From: Ceriagrion tenellum
Taxonomy: Eukaryota > Arthropoda > Insecta > Odonata > Coenagrionidae
DNA length: 64,000 nucleotides
Direction of reading: 5' to 3'
Assembly: GCA_963169105.1 (NCBI GenBank)
Contig: OY720634.1
Span: 114,674,430-114,738,429, forward strand
Within the stretch, counting starts at the first letter, position 1; every line of letters starts with the position of its first letter. The notes beneath the pieces are model-generated. The model was given only the letters and a program-made list of their open reading frames with translations. It was not told the origin of the DNA and searched no databases. Shown here one piece after another: positions 49,481 to 61,620 of this stretch. The translations under genes were made by a program, and so were the position numbers.

Positions 49481-50109
49481 GAGAGCAAAATCAAGAAATG
49501 AATAGTTATAAATGACAAGATGCATGAGGAAGAGATATGCTAATTGCCAGAATAATATTGGAGGAAAGAACTAAAATGACGCTAATATTTATCAGATTAC
49601 TCGGAAAAAAATTGAAAAACTTTTATAATTCCCAGTATAATTTCCGACATCCTTAAAGGCCAAACCATTCAGTATACCTCATTGACAAAGCAACACTTGC
49701 CGATTTTCTGTCCACTGGCATGTGTAGTATTGCTTGGGTGAACCATCAGAACGGAAAAAATACGATTCGGCAAGCTAGTAGGAATAAATCAAGCCAATGC
49801 CGCACTCCTAGAATTTCGATTGTTAGATAACAACACTAGGTACGGCTCACTGGAAACAATACGGATATGGTGTTTCAGCGCGTCACTTGCAAAGCGGTCT
49901 TTTCTAGTCACAATTGTCCTATGGTATATTATGGTCTTTTTCCGATGAATTTTCTGAATTGTTTTTAAATATTCTTAAAACCCAAAGCGTTATCCTAGAC
50001 TTTTCAAATACCCTCAGATATCCATGATAGCTTGGCTTTGACGCCACCAAGAGGAAATGTAAGAAAGGAAGATATGCAAGAGGTGAACAAGCCGAAAAAA
50101 GCTTAGGAG

Positions 50110-50760
50110 GAGGCTCAGCAGAGAAGGTTTCATCACTTTCCCGTTTTTTAGAGCGGATTCTTTTCTCCGGCTCGGTTTATTCCGCGAGTTATCACGCCAC
50201 GACTCACGTTCCGCCGCTGACTCCAGTAATTACGTGCGTCGTCTCCGGGGAAGTAAAGGGTGAGGGATGGAAGCGAAGAGGTATAGGGAAGAGGAGGGAG
50301 ACGAAAGAGGGAGACGTGAAGGGGAGTGGAAGAGGGAAGGTTTAAATAAAAAAAAGAGTTTGCGTTGAATTAAGGGTGAGGAGATGTGGAAGTGGGGAAA
50401 GGCACTGGGCAGGAGGAAAAGCAGCTAGGGAAGGGGGAGAAGGCAGGGTGTGTGTGGGAGGAGGGATATTTTTTTTCGGCTTGAAAGGGTTGCAACGCGG
50501 GGATCCACCCCGCGCGCGCATGCGGTGGCGGCCGTGGCCCGAACGCGGTCTAATCCTCTCTTTCATCTGGAGCGGAGAGAACCAGGAATACATTCCGCAA
50601 AACCGTCCTTCCCGTACTCTCTCCCAGCCGCTCTCCTCTTTCCCCCACGTACCCATCTGCGACACGCTCGCTCAAACTCCTTCCCTCGGGCATAATGTAA
50701 GGTTTGGCGGGAGATGAAGAGAGGGCTGGTTGCTCAGAGGGTGATAATCATCTGCCTCGT
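50110..50760. other. GC-rich island, CpG-rich, purine- then pyrimidine-skewed
   Basis: Starts with a CpG-rich stretch (50,140-50,250), becomes G/A-rich (50,240-50,460), then gcgcgcgcatgcggtggcgg at 50,510 and C/T-rich to 50,690. Open frames on both strands overlap. Among the islands here it looks most like a CpG-type promoter, but no gene is visible next to it. Confidence 0.45.
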
Positions 50761-53700
50761 ACGAACGGACAAACGGGCACCACAAATCCGGATTCACAAT
50801 CAACCCGTATTTTTTTGCCCCTTTATCCCTAGGACTCCACGATGCTTGCAAATACTATCCCTACCATCATATCCGTGAACTTGAAAAAATAAGAACCACT
50901 TTTTGGATACGACAGGAAGTACGTTTTTTATTCATTTAGCAAGAAAAAATCAATCTAACACTGTTCATCCTATTTTAGCACACTTAATATTACTTCTGAC
51001 AATTATCCAACAAAATTCTTTCTCATAATAGCTAATTATTTTTCATTACTCCAACCATAAGGGTGATTTCGGAATATTAAAAGTATTGATACCATACCAA
51101 GTAAGAGGAATAAGATATTGGATGCATACATACATAAGATATTCTTATTCCTTATACTTGTTACTAGTCACATTGGTATTCAAACTGTGGAGCGCATCAA
51201 CAATTTAGCTGGTAAGAAAGGAAACAACACAGCCTGTAATCGCCAATGGATGTGATTGTGTTTCTCAAACAAAACCATCAAAGATCTCGGAGTAGTTACT
51301 CTGTGTTAGACAGAAAAACCAGCGGAACTGATCTAGTATACTTCGTCAGCAGCCAGGGCTATAAAGAGTTCCGATTTCAATCCGAATCAGAAAATTGCGA
51401 TCATCATTTGAAATTTCTGTGAGAAACAAGCAGAAAAGATTACATCATAAGGCATGTCTTAAATATACTGCAGGACAGTTTAAAATTGGGAAATCACATT
51501 TTTATAAATTTTCATGATAAGAACACATTTTTAAAATGTTCGATAATTAGTATTTTGTTGACATCTCAATGCTACGCATGTTATTTTTTGGAAAATTCTC
51601 GCCGGTCAAATGAGTTTTGCCGCATTATACATCGGCATTACTGAGGTCTAAAGTGATGCGAGAACTGGCTTCATGCATCAAACAGCCGCAAAAAAGAGTG
51701 AAAAGCGATTTGATACAATAGAAAAGATTATTTCCGATCATTTAGAAGGGTAAAAAACATCTTTTTCAAAAGGAATGGAAGTGAAAAGATTTTTTCCATG
51801 AATATCGTCGTAATCATGGCTAAGTAAGGAAGTGAGCTGCTCTACATGTGGTTGAGCATTGCCCTATGGTAAGAAGGAGCAATTGCTGTCGTGATTGCTC
51901 ACTTAGTAGACGAATAATAATTGGTAATTTGAAAGCCAAGTAAGTAGCAATGTATTCATTGATCTAGCAAATCAAAATGCATTCATTTTCAAGTTTTATC
52001 CAAAGGTGGTACAAGCATTAGGCTAATAGTAAGAGTATGGTAAACATTTAAATATATTTATAAGATCACAATTAAGTCACAAAAGTGGATGTAACATGGG
52101 ATCCGACATTTTTGATAATTGAGTGTTGAAAGATGTTCCGCAGGTGCGACTAAATCTAAGTAATTCTCTCGGTAGTGCGTTATGGTGACATTTAAAAAGA
52201 AGGCGTGGATACATTTTACCATGTTTCTGCTTTAACAGATGTAGAGATGTATCTTGATCATCAGCAAATGGTTTTGACGCAGAGGACTGTAAAGGCTTTG
52301 GTTATAAAATTCACAGAGATCAGTAGTTCCATTTTATCAATGAAATTCAATTACCTAGCGGTAAAATTATACATTACATTACTGGAAAATAAGAGAAACC
52401 GTTTTTCCGTTAAACTCAAAGTTCCCTTGACGGAGACCAAGCGGACTTGACGCACGTAAGAAATTGGGGCGAGTTACAATGAAACAAGATGAGCTAGGCA
52501 CTGCTGTTAATTTAATATTAGGTACTTCTATCACTAAAGCAGCCACACTTGCTCCCAGCATTGCTTTGGTTAAACTTATTGAAATATACTTCGTTCATCA
52601 GTACAGAACTTGTAATACGAAGAGTGTGCGTCATTTTCTACAGATATTATAATTTTACGATCCTAAATTATCTCAGCACCATTTAATTTTATGTTATGAT
52701 TTGAGTTAACGTGTTTTCCCTGATTTCACATTAAATAATCCTTACGCACATATTTCACAGGTTTTAAATTGAGATGCTTTAGCACCATCATTCTCGTATC
52801 TTATTACCCCACCACTCATAAATACGCTTGAGAAGAAGCGGTCTGCAGAGCTGTTTGATTTATACAGAACGTTAACCGATATTTTCATGATGAATTAAGC
52901 ATAGCAGCTAACAAAAAAGCAGGAAATTATTTTTTGTGAAACCGGCTCCCTCTTCCCGCACTCGTTTGTTTTTCTGTCGTCACTTTCATTTTCCGTCTAC
53001 TTTCATCTTTCTCCTCTTTTTGGGGCCATTTTTCCATAAATCATTTACCCTTCTTTTCACCATTCTCGAAATTTATTTTTACAGCCCACGTCACATGTCA
53101 CCACATTTTCAAAAAAAATAATGCTTTCTTAATGTATTAAGCCTTAATTTAAGCAGTCAACACTTAAGTATAATCATTACGTCCGGATAATGAAATTCGG
53201 GAGTCAGTCAAGCGTTGAAAAAAACACGAGGCTTAGTGTTGTTTTTTTTAAATTTAACATAGAAACTTAATGCTTTTTACTTGAAATTTAACGAAATCCA
53301 CTAACTCACAATACTTTGCCAATAAACAAAATAAGAAAAGCTTCAGCAATGATTTTTCTATACTGCTAACATAGGATAGTAATTAACATGAACCTTTTGA
53401 TACATATGGCAGACAAAAGTTGTTCTAATTCCATCCTTCAAAATAAAAGAATCACCTAAATCAACACAGTACTCTTAGAGGTGTCCAAACCTGCAAGCAT
53501 TATGCTCTGGAGCAAACGCTCTTCCCCACTATAACAACATGTGTCACCTTCGTAGTACCAGTTCAGTTTCTCTATGGTTTCTTTTCCTAATTATTTTCCG
53601 AAGTATCTCAACTTATATTACTGAGAAAACTCACCCCCTCTTGAAACTTTAAATCACCTTATATAAACGCTCGCATGAAATAATCTACATTCCCTTCCTA

Positions 53701-54590
53701 TTATTGCATGGCTCAAGGATTATTTCGTAACTACCTTAAAAAGCAATAATTATTTTTAGCAAAATATTCTGTTTTAGTTCACACTCAGCGAAGATATGTC
53801 CAATTCATTTAAATCTAAAGCACAAAAGGATACACTTTCAAATAAAAAAGGAGGCACGCAGCTCTTAAATTGAAAATTTTCAGAATAATTTAACAATTAT
53901 TACCACTCGATGACTTATAAATACTAATAAATCTTTGTTTACTTTAATTTAACGAATACTGAAAAAAGCTCAAATTATTTATCCCAGCTAACAGATACTA
54001 TTAAATTTAACAAAATTAAACTTAAATTTTTGATGGATACAAACATGAGAAGAATAATCTCCGCACAAACTGTTAAATTTGGTTCTTTCCTCAAACAAGG
54101 AAATGGGTAATTTTTTATTCAAAAACCTTCTTCCGTATGACTGTGGAAGGGAAACGAATGGCTGTTTATCATTGGCTGGAAACGTTTACAGAAGCTCAAA
54201 AGCTCCGAAACTTTTTAAATTTTACCAACATCCTTTGCTGTATGCGGAATAATGAAAATTTACCTCGGAATCACTCTAATATGGATTTATAAAGGGTTTC
54301 ACTTATTCATTTGGTTGTATATCTTGCCCTAAATTCTCCCCGCGGGCGGAAAACACTCAAAATTCAGTGCAAATATGTTGATTAATTTCCACCGATAATC
54401 GATACATTTTTAATTACGATAACACTTCCTTCCCTTACAGGAAATAAAAGAGGGGAGCTGCCTTGGTTAATCTCTCTCCCGTACTCCCAACAGCCTGTTC
54501 CATCCTCACACCTCCTCTTCCAAACGAAAGGAAATTACTCCACGGAAACAATAAAAAAAACGCTAAAAAGAAAAAAAACTCGGGAGCTTG
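50761..54590. other. No gene recognised; one long imperfect stem-loop
   Basis: AT-rich. caagtaagaggaataagata (from 51,098) pairs imperfectly with tattcttattccttatactt (51,140-51,159) around a 19-bp loop containing catacatacata. Short frames near 52,205-52,652 match nothing known. Confidence 0.5.
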
Positions 54591-55480
54591 GGGCACAAAA
54601 ATAGCCAGAGGAAAGAGTGAGAATTAGAAGACAAAAAGCAGGACGAGGTTCGGGGAGGTAGGGGAGGGATTGAGATAGAAGACTGGGAAGATAGTGTATC
54701 CTTGACAACACGCCTTAGAAGGACCTTCCGCTCCCTTTAGTGCCCTCTTCTCTGCCTCTTCTTTCTTTTCCTTGCTTCATACGGGTCGGTCTGCCTTGTC
54801 ATCCGACTCTGTACGTCTTCTCGCAGCGCGCTCTAATAGAAGCAGGGGCTATCCATCTTTAAAGTGGCCGCGTGAATAAAGGAAAGGAAATGGCTGTTAA
54901 AGAGAGTTGGAGGATAGTCGGAGGAGAAGTACGGGGTAAGGAAGGCGGGAATTGAATGAGTTCGCGGTAACAGCACCGCGCGTAAAGGTGGAAGGGGGAG
55001 GTGGGAGAATGCGTGGGAATGAAATGGAATAAGGAAAGAAGAGGCGGGCGAGAGGACTATCGTGGAGGTGAGGCTGTTCGTTGTCCGCACAGGATGGAGG
55101 AGATGTGTAGGCGCAAATGGGTGCCGAGTCTGATAGGAAGGGAGAGAAGGTTTTCAGGGAGAGAAGGTTTTAGGGGAGTCTTTTGGCTTTGGTAGGGGAA
55201 GGGAACTCTGAGCTGCGGAGCTAAGAAAGGGAACGGGAAGCAATCCGTGAGACGCGTATGTGTCTGTGGGCGGGGAGGGAGGGCGCCGTTGGCTGACAGA
55301 GAACAGAAACAAACGCGAATTTTTTATTCAAGAGATCGCCAACCTTCAAAACCCAACAATGCCTCGCGCCGCTTCACTTCAGACTTCAGCCAGCCCTTCA
55401 AACGCCGCTTACCCCATCCCCCATCATTCCATTCTGCATACCAACGGCCGCCCACATGCCCCTGACCCTCCCTGAAAACA
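54591..55480. other. Purine-rich, GC-richer island ending pyrimidine-rich
   Basis: G/A-rich plus strand from 54,590 to 55,300 with a C/T-rich interruption at 54,725-54,830, then C/T-rich to 55,480. ggagagaaggttttcaggga followed by ggagagaaggttttaggg at 55,140-55,174 is a small tandem duplication. Frames are low-complexity. Confidence 0.45.
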
Positions 55481-57595
55481 TTTCAGCCCATGTGAAAAAA
55501 TGAGGAAAAATATTTCACTTTTTACCCTCATCTCTGGCTCTCTCCATCCTAACAATTCAATTCCTCTCCCAACCATTCATTTTCTCTTTTTTTACCAGTC
55601 CCTTCCAAGAGCAAACCACTATTCATTCCACGAAAAACTCACGATTTCCATTGTCATTCCATAACGTTATTCTTCTTTTAGACCTGTCACCCCTGAAGCT
55701 TCTCTGTTTCACTCACATTTCCTTGGGAAAACGCTTCAACAAGAGCTTTTGTGCACCCGAAGCAATGAAAACACCATCTAGAGTTATCAGTAGGACTAGA
55801 GGCAAAAGTTAATCACGACCTCCACTTGATGACGTAATACCAGAACGATTGGACTGAAGGAACAGGCTTTGGTGGGGTAATACTTTCAAATCCACTTCCA
55901 CGTCAACACCGGAAAAAAAACTGTCGCAATACTTGTCATAGACCCAGGTTAGTAACATCCATCATTTGATCCCCATGAGATAACTAGGCATTTAATTCTA
56001 CTACAGAGTTCATTTGTCATACATTATTTGCATAAATATCGTAACAGGTATGCAAATAAAACAACCAACCAGCCAACAAAGAAGAGAGGGAAAAGAAATT
56101 AATAAAGAAATGTATTCTAAATGGTTCATGGTAAATGCTAAGGAATCGAGTGTATTCAAATGGGGAGCAGATAAAATCAGAATTATGAATGACAGAGGGC
56201 TATTTAACCAGATATACTAGCCATTGTGGTAAAGTTGAGCGCATTAAAAGACCATTCCGTATGTTCTATAAAGAAGATGAGACAAAGGCAATAAAGGCCT
56301 GCGGAAATAAAAACAGAAGGTAAAATTTGAGGCAGGTGGAAAAGAATCAGAGCAGATGGAACAGTGGATGGGTCCCGCCATACTTTGGGATAAAAGGTAT
56401 GAAATGTGGATGGGCGTCGACAGTATAATAGGGCTTTCCAAAGAATTTCTCCGAATGAAGAGGGAATCAATGGTTACATGCGTTAGTACATTAAGAAAAT
56501 ACTCGTTGATACTTTTTTATGGCATGGTTATTGAAGGTTCCGAAACCTGGTCTTCGTTGAGAGAGAATTAGACGAATATGCTGGCATGAAGAACGGGGTT
56601 CTGGGTTATTTATTGGGGTTCTGCGTATTTTAACCTCATATTTCTTCCCTCATTATTCACGGATTGGAAAACTGCAATGATAATGCTCACTGCACATATA
56701 GTCTCGTATCACTTCAAGTATCAGCTATGGCTCGATGTGCACTACGCCAATATCTACACTATTATTACGACTACTTTCACAATAATCCTTCGCTCACTGT
56801 TTACTTAGGAAGATAATAAACACTTTTAAGTTAAGGTATCCATACCTGCAGCTAATATTCTACTTACTCCACAGTGCTCCTATGCAATAACGTTGTCCAA
56901 AATTTACACCGCTGTGCCCAACGATACCCATCAAGAATCACTAACTTGGTAAACTTCTTCCCTCAAAACAAGAAATTATCGCGAAACTATCTCAAGTGTA
57001 AGGAGTGAGAATATTTTCCCCAATCTAACGGTGAATTACAAAGGTGGATTTATTAAAGAGAGCAAAATGCTCTCAGAGATCCAAAATAAATTGGTAGGTA
57101 TACAATATCCGCAATAAAAATAATATATGCCAGATGAGAGAGTTCATTTTCATTCAACTTTCAGACTCCTCGGCTTTTATAGCGATACTTTTATTTTCTC
57201 TCCTCCCAAGATGCTGTTTTTTTCATTTTTGCGAATTCCTGTATGTAAGGTTTGTGACGTGAAAAAACGTTTCTTAGGCACACTAACTTATGCTCCGCCG
57301 TCATTATAAGTATTACGCAGATTCGCCCTCACATAAAAAGCGACAAGATGATTCAACGCTATAAATAAAATATGCAATATTTTGCCTGTTTTATTTTTTA
57401 TGGACCCAGGGATAATACAAAGAAAAATTGTGGTAGAGACGGTAAAATAATGATATGCCTTATCATGTGGTTGGTTTTCTCTCTTGTTACGAGTACTTCC
57501 GAATTCAACTCCTTATCCCATACTATACACAGTTCCATTCAAAATTTTCCGATAGATCATCATCACCATACTTTGTTAAAATCTAAGATTGGTTG
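55481..57595. other. No gene recognised
   Basis: AT-rich; opposed frames at 56,204-56,571 have no family resemblance. Leads into the 3' end of the non-LTR remnant. Confidence 0.5.
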
Positions 57596-57984
57596 ACAGA
57601 AGCCCTCCCTAATGCTATATTTCCTATCTAATGCTAGTTCTCTTATTTCTTGGTAGCTCATCCTATATACTTTCCTCTTGTTTTTGACTATTTTGTCCAT
57701 GAACTTACACTTGGGTCTTTCCCTGGGGTCTCTAATCTCTATTTTTCTTCAAGTATGTTCTTCATGAACCCATTGTGCCTTAAGGTGTGACCAAATCACC
57801 TGGTTTTTTTAAAAATAGTGATCTTTATAACATTTCTTCTTCTGTAAACTTCATCATTCCTTATTTTATCAGTCCACTTTATCTTCAGCATCCCCCTCCA
57901 GCATCAGGTTTCAAAGGTTTCTAGTCTGTTCTGCTCTGAAGAAGGATCTAAGGCTTTCCAGGTGGATTGTGATGTTGAATGTTA

Positions 57985-58130
57985 CGCGGGATTTTCACCG
58001 GGTCAAGCTCTCCATCTCGGCCGACGTTTCGATGTAAGAGTCGTCCATCATCATCAGGTCATGATGACGTTGGACGACTCGTACATCCAAACGTGGGCCT
58101 AGAGTGTTAGACCCGATGGAAAACCCTTTG
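57985..58130 (-). mobile_element. PLE-type fold-back inserted in the LINE remnant
   Basis: Seen: outer inverted pair 57,988-58,004 / 58,110-58,126 (gggattttcaccgggtc against gacccgatggaaaaccc, imperfect) encloses an inner pair of 23 bp, 58,024-58,046 / 58,072-58,094, with 21 matches. The loop holds a CUGAUGA motif on the minus strand. The insertion has no coding capacity. Its exact ends and target duplication were not determined. Layout and ribozyme-like core match PLE terminal repeats. Confidence 0.65.
58021..58073 (-). ncRNA. Hammerhead ribozyme candidate
   Basis: On the minus strand the order is CCAACGU then C (cleavage-type GUC triplet, 58,073-58,066), an 8-nt stretch as stem/loop I, CUGAUGA (58,057-58,051), one U, stem II GAUG/CAUC with an 11-nt loop, GAAA, then ACGUCGG (58,027-58,021). 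CCAACGU can pair with ACGUCGG with one mismatch as stem III, and U16.1-A15.1 is satisfied. All core bases of a hammerhead are present in the right order. Stem I is short, which is the weak point. Known: PLE terminal repeats carry such minimal hammerheads. Confidence 0.62.
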
Positions 58131-58640
58131 TTCTGGTCTGCTTTTCCTACGATACAATCTTTCGATTCAGAGATCGCCATGCTCTTCATGAATTTTTGCA
58201 CAGTTTTTCCTAGTCTGTAGTCCTATCTTCTTTGAACATAGCATTTGTCTCTTAACGATGAACACTTCATTAGCTAGGGCTGTTCTTCGCTTGATGCCCG
58301 TTGCACTTCTTCCGTCCCTCGCGATGGTACTTCCAAGATAAGTGACGGAAGGTCGGCCCTTGGTAGTTCTCCTATGTATTGCTTTCATTTATTCCTAGTG
58401 ACTTCACCCTCTATCAGTATACTACCGTTCACATCCCAGACATTGTTGCTTTTCGATTTTCTCTTACCTTAGTGTTTCTCCACTAGCTTGCATGGTGTTT
58501 CGATGCAACCCATCTCTATGTTATCGTCGACATCCACACAGCAGCTTTCGATCCAATTCTCCCTGGCCTTCTTGCATTCTCGATTGACTTTTTTCTCCTT
58601 GGTTGATAGAAGCTTCTTGTACATATAAAATTATCATAAA

Positions 58641-59039
58641 AATATATTGAAGGAAGAAGGCTTTCGGCTATCAAATTTAGATATCATTGAGCTGATCTGT
58701 GGGTCGCTACGCTCAACTCGCCGCAACGACAAGGCCAGAAGATTTTCTAAGAATTTGAGATTTTTACTATAAGTAAAACTGTAATTTTAAGGATCCAATA
58801 AAAGTAAATGAAGATCCTCTGACCGGAGCCCTACAGCTTAAGATAGATAACTTAATAAAAACAAAGTCACTCGGGTAGAGTACTTAACCAAAATACGACG
58901 TTAAACTTAATCCACTTCACGAAAGCATGATTAGGGCATATCTTGATACTTTTCAAGTCCATGCAAATGATCTCTCGAGTTCATTCTTTAATAACTACAA
59001 CGAATACCGTAATTACTTCAGCGTCTCCTAAACTCTTTT
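58641..59039. other. No gene recognised
   Basis: AT-rich stretch right of the LINE remnant with nothing beyond short frames. Confidence 0.45.
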
Positions 59040-59540
59040 CAAGAAACCTCCCAAACAACGCGAAGTCGTTTTTTTCTATCATTCTTCCCCTTTTTTATTC
59101 ACACCGCTCGCGACCCTTTCCTTTACTTAGCCTTATGCTCTTCCGCCTTTCTCCTTCCTCATCTCGCTCTTTTCTTTTTTCAACATTCCGCTCCCCTCCA
59201 CCTCACACCCTCTCCTCAGAAAACATTTCCATTCCACAAAACTCTGGGCCCTAATAACCCCTCCGATGGCAATTGCCTCGCGATCTTCCAAGCAGAAGAC
59301 GACACCCCCGCGAACCACTGGTTTTTCTCAGAGATTCTTCCATTCTTTACTTACCTCCCCACTCTACTCAGCCACATCCCACGGCCCCTCTTGTTTCTGC
59401 AGACCCAAACCTTTCCACCCGCCCCATCGTCCTTCCTCCCTCTCCCACCCTCGACAACCAAGCGAGCACTTACCCAGAGTCATCCTCCCATTCTTTCGAA
59501 TTCGCATCTCCTGTGCTTGAAATAAATACTACCCCATAAA
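59040..59540. other. Pyrimidine-rich island
   Basis: C/T-rich plus strand throughout. Three plus-strand frames overlap in different registers (103, 84 and 88 codons), all Ser/Pro/His/Arg-rich; no domain. Confidence 0.45.
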
Positions 59541-61005
59541 GCCTACCTCCTCACTCCCCTAATACAAAGAAAGACTCACTGGGACCACGAATTCGGTGGC
59601 CACTGAATTCCTCCTAAATATGAATTTTCGCAATGAAGGAGCTCTCCAGGATATCCCAGGAGAAATGCACGCTATGAAAGGAAGAAGTAAAGTATTGCTA
59701 GGTAAGCTGTAGGCACAGTAAAATTAGTTATTATGATAAATCTGCCTTTTTTTAGATATACTGGGCTTCATGCACTTTATTTAAATTTAACTGGATATGC
59801 AGCAGCAAGTCATAAGCATGAGACAAAAAGTAGCGAGTAACTCTATAATGGGAAATTTTCGATTCAGTTATTTTAATATCCTTAAACGGATAATATATAT
59901 GTATTTGCGAAGAAATATTCTGCCTAAAAATGTAAAGTTTTGGAAAGGAATTTAAACTAAATGGCGTATTTCTGTGTATCTGTGATATAATACATCAGAA
60001 AAATAAATAATCGCAAATAAATACGCTCGTATCAAAAGAGACTAGCCATAAGGTGCTAAAGTAACATTCTATAGCTTGAAGAAACCATACGTGATCCTAA
60101 AACAGTGGCTCGGAAAAATTACAATTGCATTTTTCTAAATGGTAAGGAAATCCAGAAAAAAGTAGAAAAGATACGAAGAGATAACATCAAAATAAATAAT
60201 AAGTCCCAAAATCACCTAGGTCATAGAAATTTCAAAGAGTTAGATCGGTAATTTAGGGAGGCAATCAGAAACTCGGGTCATTTCCGCCTATTTCCACCAC
60301 AGGTTTATAAGACAAAGATTACATAGGAAATGGAATTCAGGGATGAGTAACTAAGCTTTTGTATATGCCTATGCTTTTTGAAAGGCCCTAAGAGCTTTTT
60401 CTTCAGCAGCTAATCCTAAAGACTAAGTACCATAGATGAAGTTCTCTCCACGTGGCAACGAAGTTAGGATCGGGAGTCCACTGAAAAATGTACGTCACAG
60501 CCGAAATTTAACCTGACCCCTCGACATGGGAATCCATTACTCAATTCCACAAAAGGATTAGAGGGGTATGTTATAACTTTCGCACCCTAAGTCACTCGGA
60601 CAACAAAATAAATCTATGTCACAGTCAAGTTGAAGGTACCAACTGCGCTTTATAACTTTCTTTCGATAAACTTAGAATTGTATCAGCTATAAACTCAGTC
60701 TACTTATACCGATTTCGATTTTTTTACTCTGCCCGTAAATTCAAAATAACCCTCCTGATTCTCGAGGTTGGAGAGTAGTCCGGGGTATCCTCATATTTCT
60801 CCTGTGCCAATCTGTTTAAGGTCGCATTTCTGAATTACCGAACCTGATATGCTGCTCACATAGCCATCTAATTAGGCTAAGATTATACTCCATGATATGC
60901 AGCACAATTGACATCCATGCATTACAATATTTGCGGTGGCAATTCATACATAAAAGAGGAAAACGGAGAGTTGCTCCAGAAACCACACCAACCTAATTCC
61001 AGGTT
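59541..61005. other. No gene recognised
   Basis: AT-rich with no repeat copies or motifs noted. Confidence 0.5.
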
Positions 61006-61620
61006 TTTTTGGAATTTCTCGGAGGGCAGCACCTTTTTCCTGCCAGCCTTCAACGCCATCTCCTCCCAAACACCCTAAGCTATGCTTTCAACTCTCCTTC
61101 TCCTCCAGGCACCATCTCCCACCATGCGAACGATGGAAAGATCCTCTCCCTCCCTTTCTCGAGTTGGGGGAATAACGGCGGTGGTTCCCTTCACAATGAC
61201 GCTGCAATTTCCGCGACTCACGCTCCCTTTTTACACCTCCTACGACGTTCTCCTTCCGCGACCCACCCTACTCAAACCTTTCCGAATATCCTTTCAACTC
61301 ACTCCTCTCCCCCTTCTCCCAGGTCACTCCTACCCCTCAATTTACCCCTCACACGCCAACCACCAGACCACGCCCCAATTCCTCTAATTGCGTCGAGCGG
61401 AGGAGGAGGAGCGAGGGTTAGTCGAGGAGGAGGATGAGATGCCTGAGGAATTTTTTAGAGAACGGGGTCCAGAGGGTGGCAGGTGTAATAGAGGCAGGCC
61501 CTGGTCTAAAGGGTACGGGGCGGGTAGGAGGAGGGCCGTGTGGAAGAAGCTGGTTGGTCATGAGGTCGGATTCACAAGAAGGGAGGAGGTAAATGTGAGG
61601 GTACAAAGAACGTAAAAGGC
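61006..61620. other. GC-richer island, pyrimidine-rich then purine-rich
   Basis: C/T-rich plus strand at 61,030-61,385 flips sharply to G/A-rich at 61,390-61,620 (ggaggaggaggagcgagg). Frames of 142 and 101 codons overlap on the plus strand; products are low-complexity. The mirrored strand skew is like that at 20.8, 50.5 and 55.3 kb. Confidence 0.45.

Larger units (their letters stand above)
57596..58640 (-). pseudogene. Dead non-LTR retrotransposon, RT core deleted and split by an insertion
   Basis: Seen, reading the minus strand: near 58,620-58,560 KKVNRECKKARENWIESCC, then (with stops) a GKRKSKSNN stretch and NGSILIEGEV, the linker between endonuclease and RT in CR1/RTE-type LINEs. After QYIGEL the sequence goes directly to VTYLGSTIARDGRSATGIKR and KIGLQTRKN (58,340-58,200), the RT thumb. 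The palm with its YADD is missing. A fold-back insertion (about 57,970-58,185) interrupts it. Homology resumes with TWKALDPSSEQNRLETFET, then CWRGMLKIKWTDKIRNDEV and, after shifts, FGHTLRHNGFMKNILEE down to about 57,600. Stops and frameshifts throughout make it inactive. Confidence 0.8.
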
